Source: Butyrivibrio sp.
GTDB taxonomy: Bacteria; Bacillota; Clostridia; Lachnospirales; Lachnospiraceae
Assembly (NCBI GenBank): GCA_022486625.1
Contig: JAKVKH010000004.1
Span: 62,001 to 126,000, forward strand
DNA length: 64,000 bases
Reading direction: 5' to 3'
Shown here: positions 11,407 to 21,531 of the stretch, piece after piece
How positions within the stretch are numbered: position 1 is the stretch's first letter
Layout of the letters: each line of letters starts with the position of its first letter
Position numbers and translations under genes: made by a program
The notes under the pieces: model-generated
What the model was told of the DNA's origin: nothing
Databases searched by the model: none
The model's input: the letters and a program-made list of their open reading frames with translations, nothing else

Positions 11407-11716
11407 AATCGCAGTAATGGGTGATAAAGACAGCATTTACGGATTTGCCGCCCTGGGGCTGGATACATTCCCGTTTACAGATCCCGTCGCCGCAGGCAGA
11501 AAAATGCGTGAGCTTGCAGAAAACAATTATGCTGTCATCTATATCACAGAGGCCCTGGCCGATAAGCTGACTGCTGAAATCGACCATTACAGAGAACAGA
11601 TGCTTCCGGCAATCATCCTTATTCCGGGCGTTTCCGGAAATACAGGCAAGGGAATACAATCTGTAAAGAAATCTGTGGAACAGGCTGTTGGTTCAGATAT
11701 CATTTTCAACAACTAA
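11399..11716 (+). CDS. ntpG: V-type ATPase subunit F (central rotor)
   Basis: A 105-residue alpha/beta protein starting [20 protein letters not shown], the usual subunit-F opening. It binds subunit D in the rotor and can influence ATP hydrolysis. Overlaps ntpC by 8 bases. Named ntpG after the Enterococcus hirae convention; other systems call it atpF or ntpF. Confidence 0.92.
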   Translation: MYKIAVMGDKDSIYGFAALGLDTFPFTDPVAAGRKMRELAENNYAVIYITEALADKLTAEIDHYREQMLPAIILIPGVSGNTGKGIQSVKKSVEQAVGSDIIFNN

Positions 11717-11762
11717 AAAGTACTTGCGTGATTCCCGATGCGCAGAAATGGAGCACAATTCA

Positions 11763-13535
11763 ATGAGTACTGGAACAATTAAGAAAGTGGCCGGTCCTCT
11801 TGTCATTGCGAGAGGAATGGGCCAGGCAAATATGTTTGACGTGGTTCGTGTAAGTAAACAGCGTCTGATCGGCGAAATCATCGAAATGCACGGTGATGAG
11901 GCTTCTGTACAGGTATACGAGGAAACTTCCGGACTTGCGCCGGGCGCTCCCGTTGAGTCCACAGGTCAGCCTATGAGTGTAGAGCTCGGCCCCGGCCTGA
12001 TCGGCAGCATTTATGATGGTATCCAGCGTCCGCTTGATGACATCATGGCAGTTACCGGCGGTAACCTGTTAAAGCGTGGTGTTGAAGTTCCTTCGCTGAA
12101 AAGAGATAAGGTATGGCACTTTGTTCCGACCAGAAAAGTCGGCGATCATGTTTCTTCCGGCGATATCATCGGAACCGTACAGGAAACTGCCATCGTCACA
12201 CAGAAGATCATGGTTCCGAACGGAATCTCCGGCACCATCGAAAGCCTGACCGAAGGCGACTATACCGTAACCGATAACATCGCTGTAATTACAAAAGATG
12301 ACGGTACCAATGTCAATATTCCGCTGATGCAGAAATGGCCGGTACGTAAAGAACGTCCTTATAAGCAGAAGCTCTCTCCGAACATGCCCCTGATCACAGG
12401 TCAGCGTATCATCGATACCCTGTTCCCGATTGCCAAAGGCGGTGTTGCAGCAGTTCCCGGGCCTTTCGGTTCCGGTAAGACCGTTGTACAGCATCAGCTG
12501 GCAAAATGGGCAGAAGCAGACATCATTGTTTACATCGGCTGCGGTGAACGTGGTAACGAAATGACAGATGTTCTGAATGAATTTCCTGAACTGAAGGATC
12601 CCAAAACAGGCCATACGCTGATGGAGCGAACCGTTCTGATCGCCAATACCTCTGATATGCCTGTTGCTGCACGTGAAGCAAGTATTTATACCGGTATTAC
12701 CATTGCCGAATATTTCCGTGATATGGGTTATTCCGTAGCCCTCATGGCTGACTCCACCTCCCGCTGGGCAGAAGCCCTTCGTGAAATGTCCGGCCGTCTG
12801 GAAGAGATGCCCGGTGAAGAAGGATACCCTGCTTACCTCGGATCCCGTCTGGCACAGTTCTATGAAAGAGCTGGACGTGTAAAGGCACTTGGAGACGATG
12901 ACCGTGAAGGTACACTCTCCGTTATCGGTGCTGTATCTCCTGCCGGCGGTGATATTTCAGAACCGGTTACCCAGGCAACACTTCGTATCGTAAAGGTATT
13001 CTGGCGTCTGGATTCCGACCTTGCTTACAAGCGTCATTTCCCGGCCATCAACTGGCTGGAAAGTTATTCTCTGTATGACACACTCGGAAACTGGTTCGAT
13101 AAAAATGTTGCAGATGACTGGATGGCACAGAAAGGCCGTATCATGAGCCTTCTGCAAGATGAATCCACACTTCTTGAGATGGTAAGACTGGTCGGTGAAG
13201 ATGCCCTCTCCGCTCCTGACCGCCTGAAGATCGAAGCTGCCAGATCCATCCGTGAAGATCTGCTGCAGCAGAATGCATTCATGGATGAAGATACCTACAC
13301 TTCTCTGCATAAACAGTATATGCTGATGAAACTGGTACTTTCCTTCTATGATGTCTGCAGTCAGGCTCTGGAAAAAGGCGCAAACATCAACAAACTGGTA
13401 GATATGGATGTCCGTGAACCGATCGGACGTTTCAAGTACACTGCTGAAGATCAGGTAGATGCAAAGTATAAGGAAATCGAGCAGAAACTGATTCAGGAAG
13501 CAGATGACATTGCCGCAGCAAAGGAGGACTTCTAA
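11763..13535 (+). CDS. ntpA: V-type ATPase catalytic subunit A
   Basis: A 590-residue catalytic subunit, the same size as the E. hirae protein. It has the Walker A GPFGSGKT (around residue 235), the A-subunit non-homologous insert before it, and the conserved catalytic-glutamate region GCGERGNEM. The frame is open 25 codons upstream, but the ATG at 11763 has GGAG nine bases before it and gives the standard [16 protein letters not shown] opening. An ATG at 11748 is the only serious alternative. The stop is immediately followed by the ntpB start. Confidence 0.96.
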   Translation: MSTGTIKKVAGPLVIARGMGQANMFDVVRVSKQRLIGEIIEMHGDEASVQVYEETSGLAPGAPVESTGQPMSVELGPGLIGSIYDGIQRPLDDIMAVTGGNLLKRGVEVPSLKRDKVWHFVPTRKVGDHVSSGDIIGTVQETAIVTQKIMVPNGISGTIESLTEGDYTVTDNIAVITKDDGTNVNIPLMQKWPVRKERPYKQKLSPNMPLITGQRIIDTLFPIAKGGVAAVPGPFGSGKTVVQHQLAKWAEADIIVYIGCGERGNEMTDVLNEFPELKDPKTGHTLMERTVLIANTSDMPVAAREASIYTGITIAEYFRDMGYSVALMADSTSRWAEALREMSGRLEEMPGEEGYPAYLGSRLAQFYERAGRVKALGDDDREGTLSVIGAVSPAGGDISEPVTQATLRIVKVFWRLDSDLAYKRHFPAINWLESYSLYDTLGNWFDKNVADDWMAQKGRIMSLLQDESTLLEMVRLVGEDALSAPDRLKIEAARSIREDLLQQNAFMDEDTYTSLHKQYMLMKLVLSFYDVCSQALEKGANINKLVDMDVREPIGRFKYTAEDQVDAKYKEIEQKLIQEADDIAAAKEDF

Positions 13536-14906
13536 ATGCCCAAGGAGTATAGAACCATACAGGAGGTTGCCGGTCCTCTGATGCTCGTACGTGGCGTAGA
13601 CGATGTCGCGTATGATGAACTCGGCGAAATTGAACTTGCAAACGGTGAAAAGCGCCGCTGCAAGGTACTGGAAATTGATGATGGCAACGCGCTGGTACAG
13701 CTGTTCGAAGCTTCTACCGGTATCAATCTGGAAAGCAGCAAGGTTCGTTTTCTTGGCAGAAGCATGGAACTTGGCGTATCCGAAGATATGCTCTCCCGTG
13801 TATTCGATGGACTTGGCCGACCGATTGACGGCGGCCCGGACATTCTTCCCGAAGAGCGTCGTGACATCAACGGTCTGCCAATGAATCCGGCGGCAAGAGC
13901 ATATCCGGAGGAATTCATTCAGACCGGTGTCTCCGCAATTGATGGTCTGAACACACTGGTTCGTGGACAGAAGCTTCCTATTTTCTCTGCTTCCGGTCTT
14001 CCTCACGAACAGCTCGCTGCCCAGATTGCCCGTCAGGCCAAGGTAGTCGGCACTGATGAACCTTTCGCCGTTGTATTTGCTGCCATGGGTATCACCTTTG
14101 AGGAATCCAACTTCTTCGTGGAAAGTTTCAAGGAAACAGGCGCAATCGACCGTACCGTACTGTTCATCAACCTCGCCAATGACCCGGCTGTTGAACGTAT
14201 CGCTACGCCCCGTATGGCGCTGACCGCTGCAGAGTACCTGGCTTTTGAAAAAGGCATGCACGTACTGGTTATCCTGACCGATATCACCAACTACGCCGAT
14301 GCACTTCGTGAAGTCAGTGCCGCGCGTAAGGAAGTTCCGGGACGTCGTGGATATCCCGGCTACATGTACACCGATCTTGCTTCCATGTATGAGCGTGCAG
14401 GACGTCAGAAGGGAAAGCCCGGTTCCATTACCATGATTCCGATTCTGACCATGCCCGAAGATGATAAGACACACCCGATCCCCGATCTGACCGGTTATAT
14501 CACAGAAGGACAGATTATCCTGTCCCGTGACCTGTATCGTAAGGGCGTTCAGCCTCCGATCGATGTGCTTCCTTCTCTTTCCCGTCTGAAGGATAAAGGT
14601 ATCGGTGCAGGAAAAACCCGTGAGGATCACTCCAACCAGATGAACCAGCTGTTCGCAGCCTATGCACGTGGTAAGGATGCCAAAGAACTGATGGTTATTC
14701 TGGGCGAAGCCGCACTGACCGATATCGATAAACTGTATGCAAAGTTCTCAGATGAATTTGAGAAAAAATATGTATCCCAGGGCTACCGTACCGATCGGAG
14801 TATTCAGGAAACACTGGACATCGGCTGGGAACTGCTCCGGATTCTGCCAAGAACAGAACTCAAGCGTATCAAGGATGAATACCTGGATAAGTACTACAAC
14901 GTATAA
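13536..14906 (+). CDS. ntpB: V-type ATPase regulatory subunit B
   Basis: A 456-residue non-catalytic nucleotide-site subunit that alternates with A in the hexameric head. It has the family-typical [20 protein letters not shown] region where a P-loop would be, and no intact Walker A, as expected. It starts on the base after the ntpA stop, with AAGGAGG inside the ntpA end. Confidence 0.96.
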   Translation: MPKEYRTIQEVAGPLMLVRGVDDVAYDELGEIELANGEKRRCKVLEIDDGNALVQLFEASTGINLESSKVRFLGRSMELGVSEDMLSRVFDGLGRPIDGGPDILPEERRDINGLPMNPAARAYPEEFIQTGVSAIDGLNTLVRGQKLPIFSASGLPHEQLAAQIARQAKVVGTDEPFAVVFAAMGITFEESNFFVESFKETGAIDRTVLFINLANDPAVERIATPRMALTAAEYLAFEKGMHVLVILTDITNYADALREVSAARKEVPGRRGYPGYMYTDLASMYERAGRQKGKPGSITMIPILTMPEDDKTHPIPDLTGYITEGQIILSRDLYRKGVQPPIDVLPSLSRLKDKGIGAGKTREDHSNQMNQLFAAYARGKDAKELMVILGEAALTDIDKLYAKFSDEFEKKYVSQGYRTDRSIQETLDIGWELLRILPRTELKRIKDEYLDKYYNV

Positions 14907-14932
14907 CTGTAATTTACAGAGAGGTGGTAATC

Positions 14933-15604
14933 ATGCCAACAGTAAATCCTACCCGAATGGAGCTGACAAGGCTGAAGGTAAAGCTTGCGACAGCCACCAG
15001 GGGACATAAGCTATTAAAGGATAAGCGTGATGAGCTGATGCGCCAGTTCCTCGATCTGGTACGTGTGAATAAAACACTTCGTGAAAAGGTAGAGCAGGAG
15101 CTTCAGGATGCCAATAAGAACTTCGTTCTGGCGCGTTCCACCATGTCCTCCGAAGCCGTTGAGGTTGCTTTCATGGCACCCAAGCAGGAAGTTTCTGTGG
15201 ATGTGGATACAAAAAATGTCATGAGTGTCGATATCCCGCAGTTTACAACCCACACGCGTACCTCCGATGCGAACGACATCTACTCGTATGGTTTCGCTTT
15301 CACCTCCAGCGACCTCGATGATGCCGTACAGAGCCTGGCTGAGCTTCAGGACGATATGCTCAAGCTCGCAGAAGTTGAGAAATCCTGCCAGCTCATGGCT
15401 GCAGAAATCGAGAAAACGCGTCGCCGTGTCAATGCCCTGGAGCACGTCATGATTCCAGAGTATCAAAAGAACATCAAGTACATTACGATGAAGCTGGATG
15501 AAAATGAACGAAGCACGCAGATCCGTCTGATGAAGGTAAAAGATATGATGCTTGAAGACAAGCATCACTACAAAGAGAAACTGGAAGAACCGGTTACAGA
15601 ATAA
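14933..15604 (+). CDS. ntpD: V-type ATPase subunit D (central shaft)
   Basis: A 223-residue protein with long N- and C-terminal coiled-coil helices, the rotor shaft inside the A3B3 head. The opening [18 protein letters not shown] is characteristic. The ATG at 14933 is preferred over an upstream GTG at 14924 because the latter lies within the ribosome site GAGGTGG. It is the last gene of the operon; a bidirectional terminator follows at once. Confidence 0.95.
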   Translation: MPTVNPTRMELTRLKVKLATATRGHKLLKDKRDELMRQFLDLVRVNKTLREKVEQELQDANKNFVLARSTMSSEAVEVAFMAPKQEVSVDVDTKNVMSVDIPQFTTHTRTSDANDIYSYGFAFTSSDLDDAVQSLAELQDDMLKLAEVEKSCQLMAAEIEKTRRRVNALEHVMIPEYQKNIKYITMKLDENERSTQIRLMKVKDMMLEDKHHYKEKLEEPVTE

Positions 15605-15620
15605 AACCGGTTCTGTCATA

Positions 15621-15660
15621 AAAAAACTTGCCTGTCCGAACCGGACAGGCAAGTTTTTTA
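15621..15660. terminator. Bidirectional terminator between ntpD and aspS
   Basis: A 13-bp perfect stem (ACTTGCCTGTCCG, 15626-15638 with 15642-15654, 3-base loop) has a T run on both strands. The aspS stop codon lies in the distal T run. Confidence 0.93.
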
Positions 15661-17433
15661 TTCTTCTGTTACTGTTCTGATATGAAGCTCCTCAAGCTGA
15701 TGATCCGTTACGAAGCCCGGAGCACCCATCATGACATCCTGTGCGTTCTTGTTCATCGGGAACGGAATGATCTCACGGATAGAATCCTCACCTGCGAGCA
15801 GCATGACCATACGGTCAACGCCCGGCGCAATACCTGCGTGCGGCGGTGCGCCGTAACAGAATGCATTATACATGGCAGGGAACTTTGCCTTTACATCCTC
15901 TTCACCAAGACGAACCAGTTCAAATGCCTTTATCATAATCTCCGGATCATGGTTTCTGACAGCTCCGGAAGAAAGTTCCACACCGTTGCATACAAGGTCG
16001 TACTGATCTGCTGTAATGGACAACGGATCAATTTCGCCCCGTTCTGCCTTCAGCAGTGTTTCAAGACCACCTGCCGGCATGGAGAAAGGATTATGGCAGA
16101 ATTCCAGCTCCCCGGATTCCTCACCGATCTCATACATCGGGAAGTCTACAATCCAGCAGAAAGAATACTGCTCTTTGTCCATATGTCCGGGAACTGCTGC
16201 ACCGAATGTCTTTACCAGAACACCTGCAGTTTTCTGTGCAGCGGTCAGCTTACCTGCAGACAGCAGTACCAGATCATTGGCCTTAAGTCCAAGTGCTGCA
16301 ATGATCTCATCTTTCTTCGGTGCAACGAACTTAGAGATGCCACCGATGGCTTCATTATTTTCATCAATGCGGAACCAGTATCCCTTGTTTCCGGCCTGTA
16401 CTTCCACGTCTGCAAGTGTCTTATCAATAAATTTACGGCTTTCCTTAAAGTCAGACACGACAACCGCCTTGATAATATTGCCATCCTGGAACGGACCGAA
16501 TTCACTGCCTTCAAAGAGTTTTGTCACATCCGTTACCGTCAGATCAATACGCAGATCCGGCTTGTCGGAACCATATTTTTCCATGGCTTCCAGATACGGA
16601 ATTCTCTTAAACGGAGCTTCGGACGCTCTGTTATAGGTACCATATTTTGCAAAGATCGGCGGCAGAACGTCTTCCAGAATTGCAAATACATCTTCCTGAG
16701 AAGCAAATGCCATTTCCATATCCATCTGGTAGAATTCTCCCGGACTTCTGTCTCCACGCGCATCCTCATCACGGAAGCACGGAGCGATCTGGAAGTAACG
16801 GTCAAAACCGGATACCATCAGTAGCTGCTTGAACTGCTGCGGTGCCTGCGGAAGTGCATAGAACTGACCCGGATGCTTTCTGGCAGGTACGAGATAGTCT
16901 CTTGCACCTTCCGGTGAAGAAGCGGTCAGGATCGGTGTGGTAATCTCCATAAAACCATGCTCTGTCATGGACTGACGAAGGGCAGCCACAACATTGCATC
17001 TTAAGATAATGTTCTTTTTTACTTCCGGATTACGCAGATCCAGATAACGGTATTTAAGTCTTGCTGCTTCATCCGCCTCACGGCTGTGGTTAATTTCGAA
17101 CGGCAGCTCATTATAACGACAGCGGCCCAGAACCTCAACCTTTTCCGGAACAACTTCAATATCACCGGTTTCCTGCTTCGGGTTCTTGCTGCTTCTCTCT
17201 CTTACTTCTCCTTCAACAGAAACCGTAGATTCCTTGTTGACGGACTTGAATGTCTTCATCATTTCCTCAGTCTGAATGACAACCTGTGTGGTTCCATAGA
17301 AATCACGCAGTACAACGAAACCGAGATTGCTGCCGACTTCACGCATGTTTTCCATCCAGCCGACGAGCTTCACCTTTTTACCCGCATCAGACAGCCGAAG
17401 CTCTCCGCAGGTATGTGTACGGGATTGCATCAT
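15658..17433 (-). CDS. aspS: Aspartate--tRNA ligase
   Basis: A 591-residue class II synthetase of the bacterial type: OB-fold anticodon domain (residues 1-105), catalytic core with motif 2 FRDED near residue 220, the bacterial GAD insertion (about 290-415), and motif 3 GIAPGVDRMVMLL near 530. It charges tRNA-Asp with aspartate. Tandem ATGs at 17433 and 17430 follow AAGAGGTAAGAAAG; upstream in-frame codons lack a better site. Whether it also charges tRNA-Asn cannot be decided here since no gatCAB genes are in view. No T-box leader is seen; the gap to the upstream gene is about 100 bases. Confidence 0.96.
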   Translation of the reverse strand: MMQSRTHTCGELRLSDAGKKVKLVGWMENMREVGSNLGFVVLRDFYGTTQVVIQTEEMMKTFKSVNKESTVSVEGEVRERSSKNPKQETGDIEVVPEKVEVLGRCRYNELPFEINHSREADEAARLKYRYLDLRNPEVKKNIILRCNVVAALRQSMTEHGFMEITTPILTASSPEGARDYLVPARKHPGQFYALPQAPQQFKQLLMVSGFDRYFQIAPCFRDEDARGDRSPGEFYQMDMEMAFASQEDVFAILEDVLPPIFAKYGTYNRASEAPFKRIPYLEAMEKYGSDKPDLRIDLTVTDVTKLFEGSEFGPFQDGNIIKAVVVSDFKESRKFIDKTLADVEVQAGNKGYWFRIDENNEAIGGISKFVAPKKDEIIAALGLKANDLVLLSAGKLTAAQKTAGVLVKTFGAAVPGHMDKEQYSFCWIVDFPMYEIGEESGELEFCHNPFSMPAGGLETLLKAERGEIDPLSITADQYDLVCNGVELSSGAVRNHDPEIMIKAFELVRLGEEDVKAKFPAMYNAFCYGAPPHAGIAPGVDRMVMLLAGEDSIREIIPFPMNKNAQDVMMGAPGFVTDHQLEELHIRTVTEE

Positions 17434-17536
17434 AATCTTTCTTACCTCTTTTTCCAAATAAATCACAATAACCGTTATTCAGTTTACCGCTTTTCCCGGT
17501 TCATTGCCACATTTTTCTTACTTTTTCCGTAAAATC

Positions 17537-20404
17537 TTACGTTTTGGTTTTTTCCGCATCTACCGCTTTCCTGAGTTTTTCCAGAAGCGCCGCATATGCA
17601 TGCATCAGTTCCTCTTCATGTATTCTGATATATTCCGTATTCTGCTTCTTTGTTTCGGTTTCCATAGCCTTTGCCTGGGCCGAAAGCTGCTCTGCACCGA
17701 TCGTCAGTGACAGACTCTTGAGTGAATGCACGAGAATGCGATAACTTTCCCAGTCTTTTTCCTGATACGCCTTCTGAAACGCTTCGCGCTTATCCGCGTT
17801 CAGATATTCTTCCAGCATTTCCAGATAAAATGATTTTGTATCCATACAATAGGACATTCCCAGTTTTACATTAATTTCAGGAACATCTTCCAGGAAACCG
17901 TCCTGATCCGGAATCTGATTATCCTGCAGTTTTTCTCCGATGTCTTTCTCCTCCTTCTGTTCCTTCTGAAGCTGCCTTGGAAGATATTTCATGATCATAT
18001 CCTCCAGTTCTGCATATATCACCGGTTTGGCAATATAATCATCAAACCCGTTTCTGAGATATTCATCCTTGGCACCGGAAAGCGCATTGGCTGTCAGCAT
18101 AATTACCGGTGTATGCGCATTAGGACAGTCCCTGAACTGCTTCATCCTGCAAAGTGTCTCTGTTCCGTCCATTTCAGGCATCATATCATCCAGAAAGATC
18201 ATATCATACCGGGTATCCTGTACCAGTCCAAGACACGTTTTTCCATTTCTGGCCGTATCCATCTGAATTCCGGTTTTCTTCAGAAGCCCCTGGATTACTT
18301 TCAGATTCATCTCCACATCATCTACAATCAGGATTTTCGCATCCGGTGCATAAATTCCCGGATGATATGACTTCCTTTCCGTATTTTCTGTCAGCACATA
18401 TCGCTGCGCAAAATCCCCCATCGGTTCCTGCGATGCAATTTTCTGCGGAATTTCCACCGTAAATTCCGAACCTTTTCCATACACACTGTCCACTTGAATC
18501 TGTCCGCCCATCATATCCAGCAGCTGCCTCGTAATGGACAATCCAAGACCTGTACCCTGCACCGAACGGTTCTTAATCTCATCCACCCGCTGAAATGAAC
18601 CAAAAAGCTTTTCCTGATCCTCCTGATGAATGCCAATGCCCGTATCTTTAACTGCAATTCTCAGCAGCACCCTGCAATCTCCAAGCGGACTGTATGATAC
18701 TCTGAGCGTAATCTTGCCCCGATCCGTATATTTCACTGCATTTGACAGAAGATTAATCACGATCTGCCGGATTCTTACCTCATCCCCGATCAGCGCTGAC
18801 GGAATCATCGGATCATTCACAACTTCCAGTTCCAGATGTTTTTCCTGTGCACGTACCAGAACCATTGTGTAGCTGTCATTGATCAGTGAAGCCAAGTTAT
18901 ATTCTGCCGGAATCACTTCCATTTTTCCTGATTCAATTTTGGAAAAATCCAGCACATCATTAATAATCGACAGCAGATTTCTTGCCGATCGTTCAATATC
19001 ATTGGAATATTCCCGTATTTCAGCTTCCTGCGACTCCCGCTGAATCAATGTATTCATTCCCAGTACCGCATTGATCGGTGTACGGATCTCATGCGACATA
19101 TTGGCCAGAAAACGGCTTTTTGCCCTGTTTGCCTCTTCCGCACGATCTTTTGCCTCTATCATCTGATGCATCCGCGCCTTTTCCGCTTCCATTTCATTTC
19201 TCAGAAGACGCTCATTCTCTTCAAAAGCGCCTGCATAGCCACGCATAATCTGCCTCAAATGTACATAAAGCATGACGATGGCAAAAAATGCCGCCCCATA
19301 CCTGCTGTATCTGCCAAGATCACCCACTTTCACCACATAGGTTCTTGCCAGATCCACAATACTCCCGGACGCAAAACTGATCAGTGCTGCAAACTCAAGT
19401 AAAAATGACCATTTTCTCTCCTGCAGCGCGACCTCGCACCACTTGAAAATAACTACCAGAATCGTCAGGAAAATCATGATATGTGAAACAAATGCCATAT
19501 TCATAAAATCAATTGTATTGCTGACCTGAAGAATCAGTTGAATGACAATATTGGCATAAGCAAGATACAAAAGCACATGAAATCCGGTCTGCACATTCTC
19601 CGGAAGCCTCTGTTGATAATACAGCAGAAGAAGCACCGGCATCATCATCAGAATCAGGAAAATGAGATCGGAATAAAGTACCTGGTTTCCGTAAAATGTC
19701 TCCATCATTTTAGTTTCTATCGAATAATATATCGCAGCCAGAAGACAATATGGACTCAGAAACTGCATCCCCTGAAGACTCTGCCCGGAAAAAAACTGCA
19801 TCACGGAAAAAATAGCCAGCAGAATTCCACAGAACAGCATGGTCATATTCAGTACAATATTAAACAGATTTTCCCTTAGAAACTGCAGAATAATCACATC
19901 ACGGTTTCCGACACGCATGGCACTGAGCTTTGCTGCATAATCACTGTAAGGAGACTGCATGACAATACGGATCTTTCCCCTGGTAAAATGTTCCGGCAGA
20001 TCAATAAAATTGGTAATGCTGCCGGCAGTATGGCCAAAAACCTTCTGATCCTTTGTCCCGAATTCGTAAATATCCTTGCCGTCTACCGTAACCACAACCG
20101 TTTTATCCGCTGAGAGAAACGCCAGTGTCTTCCCTGCAAACTGTTGCGGAATCGTATTCTCCAGAATTATGGTTTCTCCCGGTGCCGAAGTGCTCGCATA
20201 TGGAAGATGTACAATCTTCTCCGATGTCCCGTCTTCACGGACCATTGTCCATCCGGTATCAAAACTGCAGATATCTCCCTTGGCAAGTGTCATATCCGTC
20301 ACGTGAAAGCACAGCAGAATAAACACCACCAGTAATCCTTCTACAATCAGGGCTCCCCAGCCCATTTTCTGTAAAATTCGGATTCCCCTATCTTCTTTTC
20401 TCAT
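17537..20404 (-). CDS. Hybrid sensor histidine kinase with 7TM sensor, receiver and HPt domains
   Basis: A 955-residue membrane kinase. Order: first TM helix (15-35), extracytoplasmic jelly-roll-like region (40-175), a cluster of seven helices (180-385, 7TMR-DISM-like), coiled coil (390-430), HisKA with His438 in NMSHEIRTP, HATPase (N-box Asn555, DTGIG at 587, GTGLGLS at 617), receiver with Asp739 (FLDDMMPEMDG), and an HPt domain with His893 (LVHSLKS). So the full His-Asp-His relay is in one chain; the final response regulator is not adjacent. It is divergent from the metalloprotease gene. The signal sensed is unknown; DISM sensors often see carbohydrates. Confidence 0.92.
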   Translation of the reverse strand: MRKEDRGIRILQKMGWGALIVEGLLVVFILLCFHVTDMTLAKGDICSFDTGWTMVREDGTSEKIVHLPYASTSAPGETIILENTIPQQFAGKTLAFLSADKTVVVTVDGKDIYEFGTKDQKVFGHTAGSITNFIDLPEHFTRGKIRIVMQSPYSDYAAKLSAMRVGNRDVIILQFLRENLFNIVLNMTMLFCGILLAIFSVMQFFSGQSLQGMQFLSPYCLLAAIYYSIETKMMETFYGNQVLYSDLIFLILMMMPVLLLLYYQQRLPENVQTGFHVLLYLAYANIVIQLILQVSNTIDFMNMAFVSHIMIFLTILVVIFKWCEVALQERKWSFLLEFAALISFASGSIVDLARTYVVKVGDLGRYSRYGAAFFAIVMLYVHLRQIMRGYAGAFEENERLLRNEMEAEKARMHQMIEAKDRAEEANRAKSRFLANMSHEIRTPINAVLGMNTLIQRESQEAEIREYSNDIERSARNLLSIINDVLDFSKIESGKMEVIPAEYNLASLINDSYTMVLVRAQEKHLELEVVNDPMIPSALIGDEVRIRQIVINLLSNAVKYTDRGKITLRVSYSPLGDCRVLLRIAVKDTGIGIHQEDQEKLFGSFQRVDEIKNRSVQGTGLGLSITRQLLDMMGGQIQVDSVYGKGSEFTVEIPQKIASQEPMGDFAQRYVLTENTERKSYHPGIYAPDAKILIVDDVEMNLKVIQGLLKKTGIQMDTARNGKTCLGLVQDTRYDMIFLDDMMPEMDGTETLCRMKQFRDCPNAHTPVIMLTANALSGAKDEYLRNGFDDYIAKPVIYAELEDMIMKYLPRQLQKEQKEEKDIGEKLQDNQIPDQDGFLEDVPEINVKLGMSYCMDTKSFYLEMLEEYLNADKREAFQKAYQEKDWESYRILVHSLKSLSLTIGAEQLSAQAKAMETETKKQNTEYIRIHEEELMHAYAALLEKLRKAVDAEKTKT

Positions 20405-20520
20405 TTTCTTCCTCGTTTATTTCACAGACCCGCAAATTTCCCATTTATTATCTTTATACCTCAAATTAAGAAATTTTTAAACTAAATGAATGAATTTTAT
20501 CCGAAATCGTCTGATTACAC

Positions 20521-20538
20521 ATGTTATCATAATAACAT
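20521..20538. promoter_or_regulatory. ATGTTAT/ATAACAT palindrome upstream of the metalloprotease gene
   Basis: A perfect 7-bp inverted repeat with a 4-base centre, 30 bases before the metalloprotease start and about 115 bases before the divergent kinase. It may be an operator; the AT-rich setting keeps confidence low. Confidence 0.35.
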
Positions 20539-20568
20539 ATCCCGATTTGGATGGAGGAAACATATCAG

Positions 20569-21531
20569 ATGAAAAAGAATATTCTGTTCCTGTTACTTAC
20601 TGTCATTCTGCTCACTGCTTCATGCAGTCCGGCATCTGTCACTTCTCCCTCCTCCGACCTGACTTCTGCTTCCGCATCATCTGCTCTTTCCTCCGAAGAA
20701 AATGGCAATATGGCTTTTTCCCTCGGCACCGCTGATACCCCGGATGGCACAACTCTCATCCTCCCTGTTCTGGCCTCTGACGCAAACACTTCCTGGAATC
20801 TGCAGCAACCCCGGGATCAGGATACGCTTGAAAATGCACTTACCTATCTTGGCATTGCCTGCAACTGGCTTAGCAGCCAGAGCCGGAAATGGGGATATCA
20901 GGCAGATTTTATCTATGACTGGACGACATATCCTGATCTTATGCATACCGGCACATTCAACACCGATCTTGTAAACTACAATGACAATATGGACACTTCC
21001 GTCTGGAATTATATTGATCAACATGTAGATACAAAGGCACTGATGCAAAAATATCACGCAGACAACATCATCTATATGCTGCTCATCAATACACCTTCTG
21101 ACAATAATGTCACATCCTGTACGCGTAACTGGTATGCGGGAATGGAATATCCCTATGAAGTCTGCTATATGTATCTGCACTGTGACGGTTATGAAGAATC
21201 TCCTGCTGCCTATGCCCATGAAATTCTGCACACCTTCGGCGCAGTTGATCTCTATACTGCCGACCCGGAATTTCACATCACAGATCACTTCATCAATGAT
21301 TATGTAAAAAAAGAAGACGCCAATGACATCATGTATACATGCTACAATGAGGCCACCGGCGACTCTGAATATCATTTGATTTCCAATAAACTGACTGCCC
21401 TGGATGCCTACTATATCGGCTGGACCGATGCCTCCGATGTTGTATCCGCCTGGCACCTTACACCAAGTGAGCACCTGCCCGGTTCTGCGGCACTTTCTTC
21501 AGATACAGAAGTGTCGCAAGCAGAACCGTAA
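20569..21531 (+). CDS. Lipoprotein with metzincin-type zinc protease motif
   Basis: A 320-residue predicted lipoprotein: signal peptide with lipobox TASC (Cys19), a Ser/Ala/Thr-rich linker to about residue 45, then a domain with HEILHTFGAVD at 217-227. This is the HExxHxxGxxD zinc motif (His217, His221, Asp227, catalytic Glu218), and a Met-turn-like DIMY follows with Met255. Together these suggest a surface-anchored zinc endopeptidase of the metzincin clan. I do not recognise the exact family. The ATG at 20569 is chosen because GGAGG lies 11 bases upstream and a signal peptide follows directly. Its last 74 bases overlap the convergent YibE/F gene. Confidence 0.82.
   Translation: MKKNILFLLLTVILLTASCSPASVTSPSSDLTSASASSALSSEENGNMAFSLGTADTPDGTTLILPVLASDANTSWNLQQPRDQDTLENALTYLGIACNWLSSQSRKWGYQADFIYDWTTYPDLMHTGTFNTDLVNYNDNMDTSVWNYIDQHVDTKALMQKYHADNIIYMLLINTPSDNNVTSCTRNWYAGMEYPYEVCYMYLHCDGYEESPAAYAHEILHTFGAVDLYTADPEFHITDHFINDYVKKEDANDIMYTCYNEATGDSEYHLISNKLTALDAYYIGWTDASDVVSAWHLTPSEHLPGSAALSSDTEVSQAEP

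Noticed and set aside
12957..14630. 557-codon minus-strand frame across ntpA/ntpB
   Set aside because: Shadow of two certain genes; no ribosome site and an implausible protein.
15628..16824. 398-codon plus-strand frame inside aspS
   Set aside because: Antisense shadow of aspS with Cys/His-rich noise composition.
17434..17536. T-box leader for aspS
   Set aside because: The gap to the upstream kinase stop is about 100 bases, with no T-box bulge sequence or terminator.
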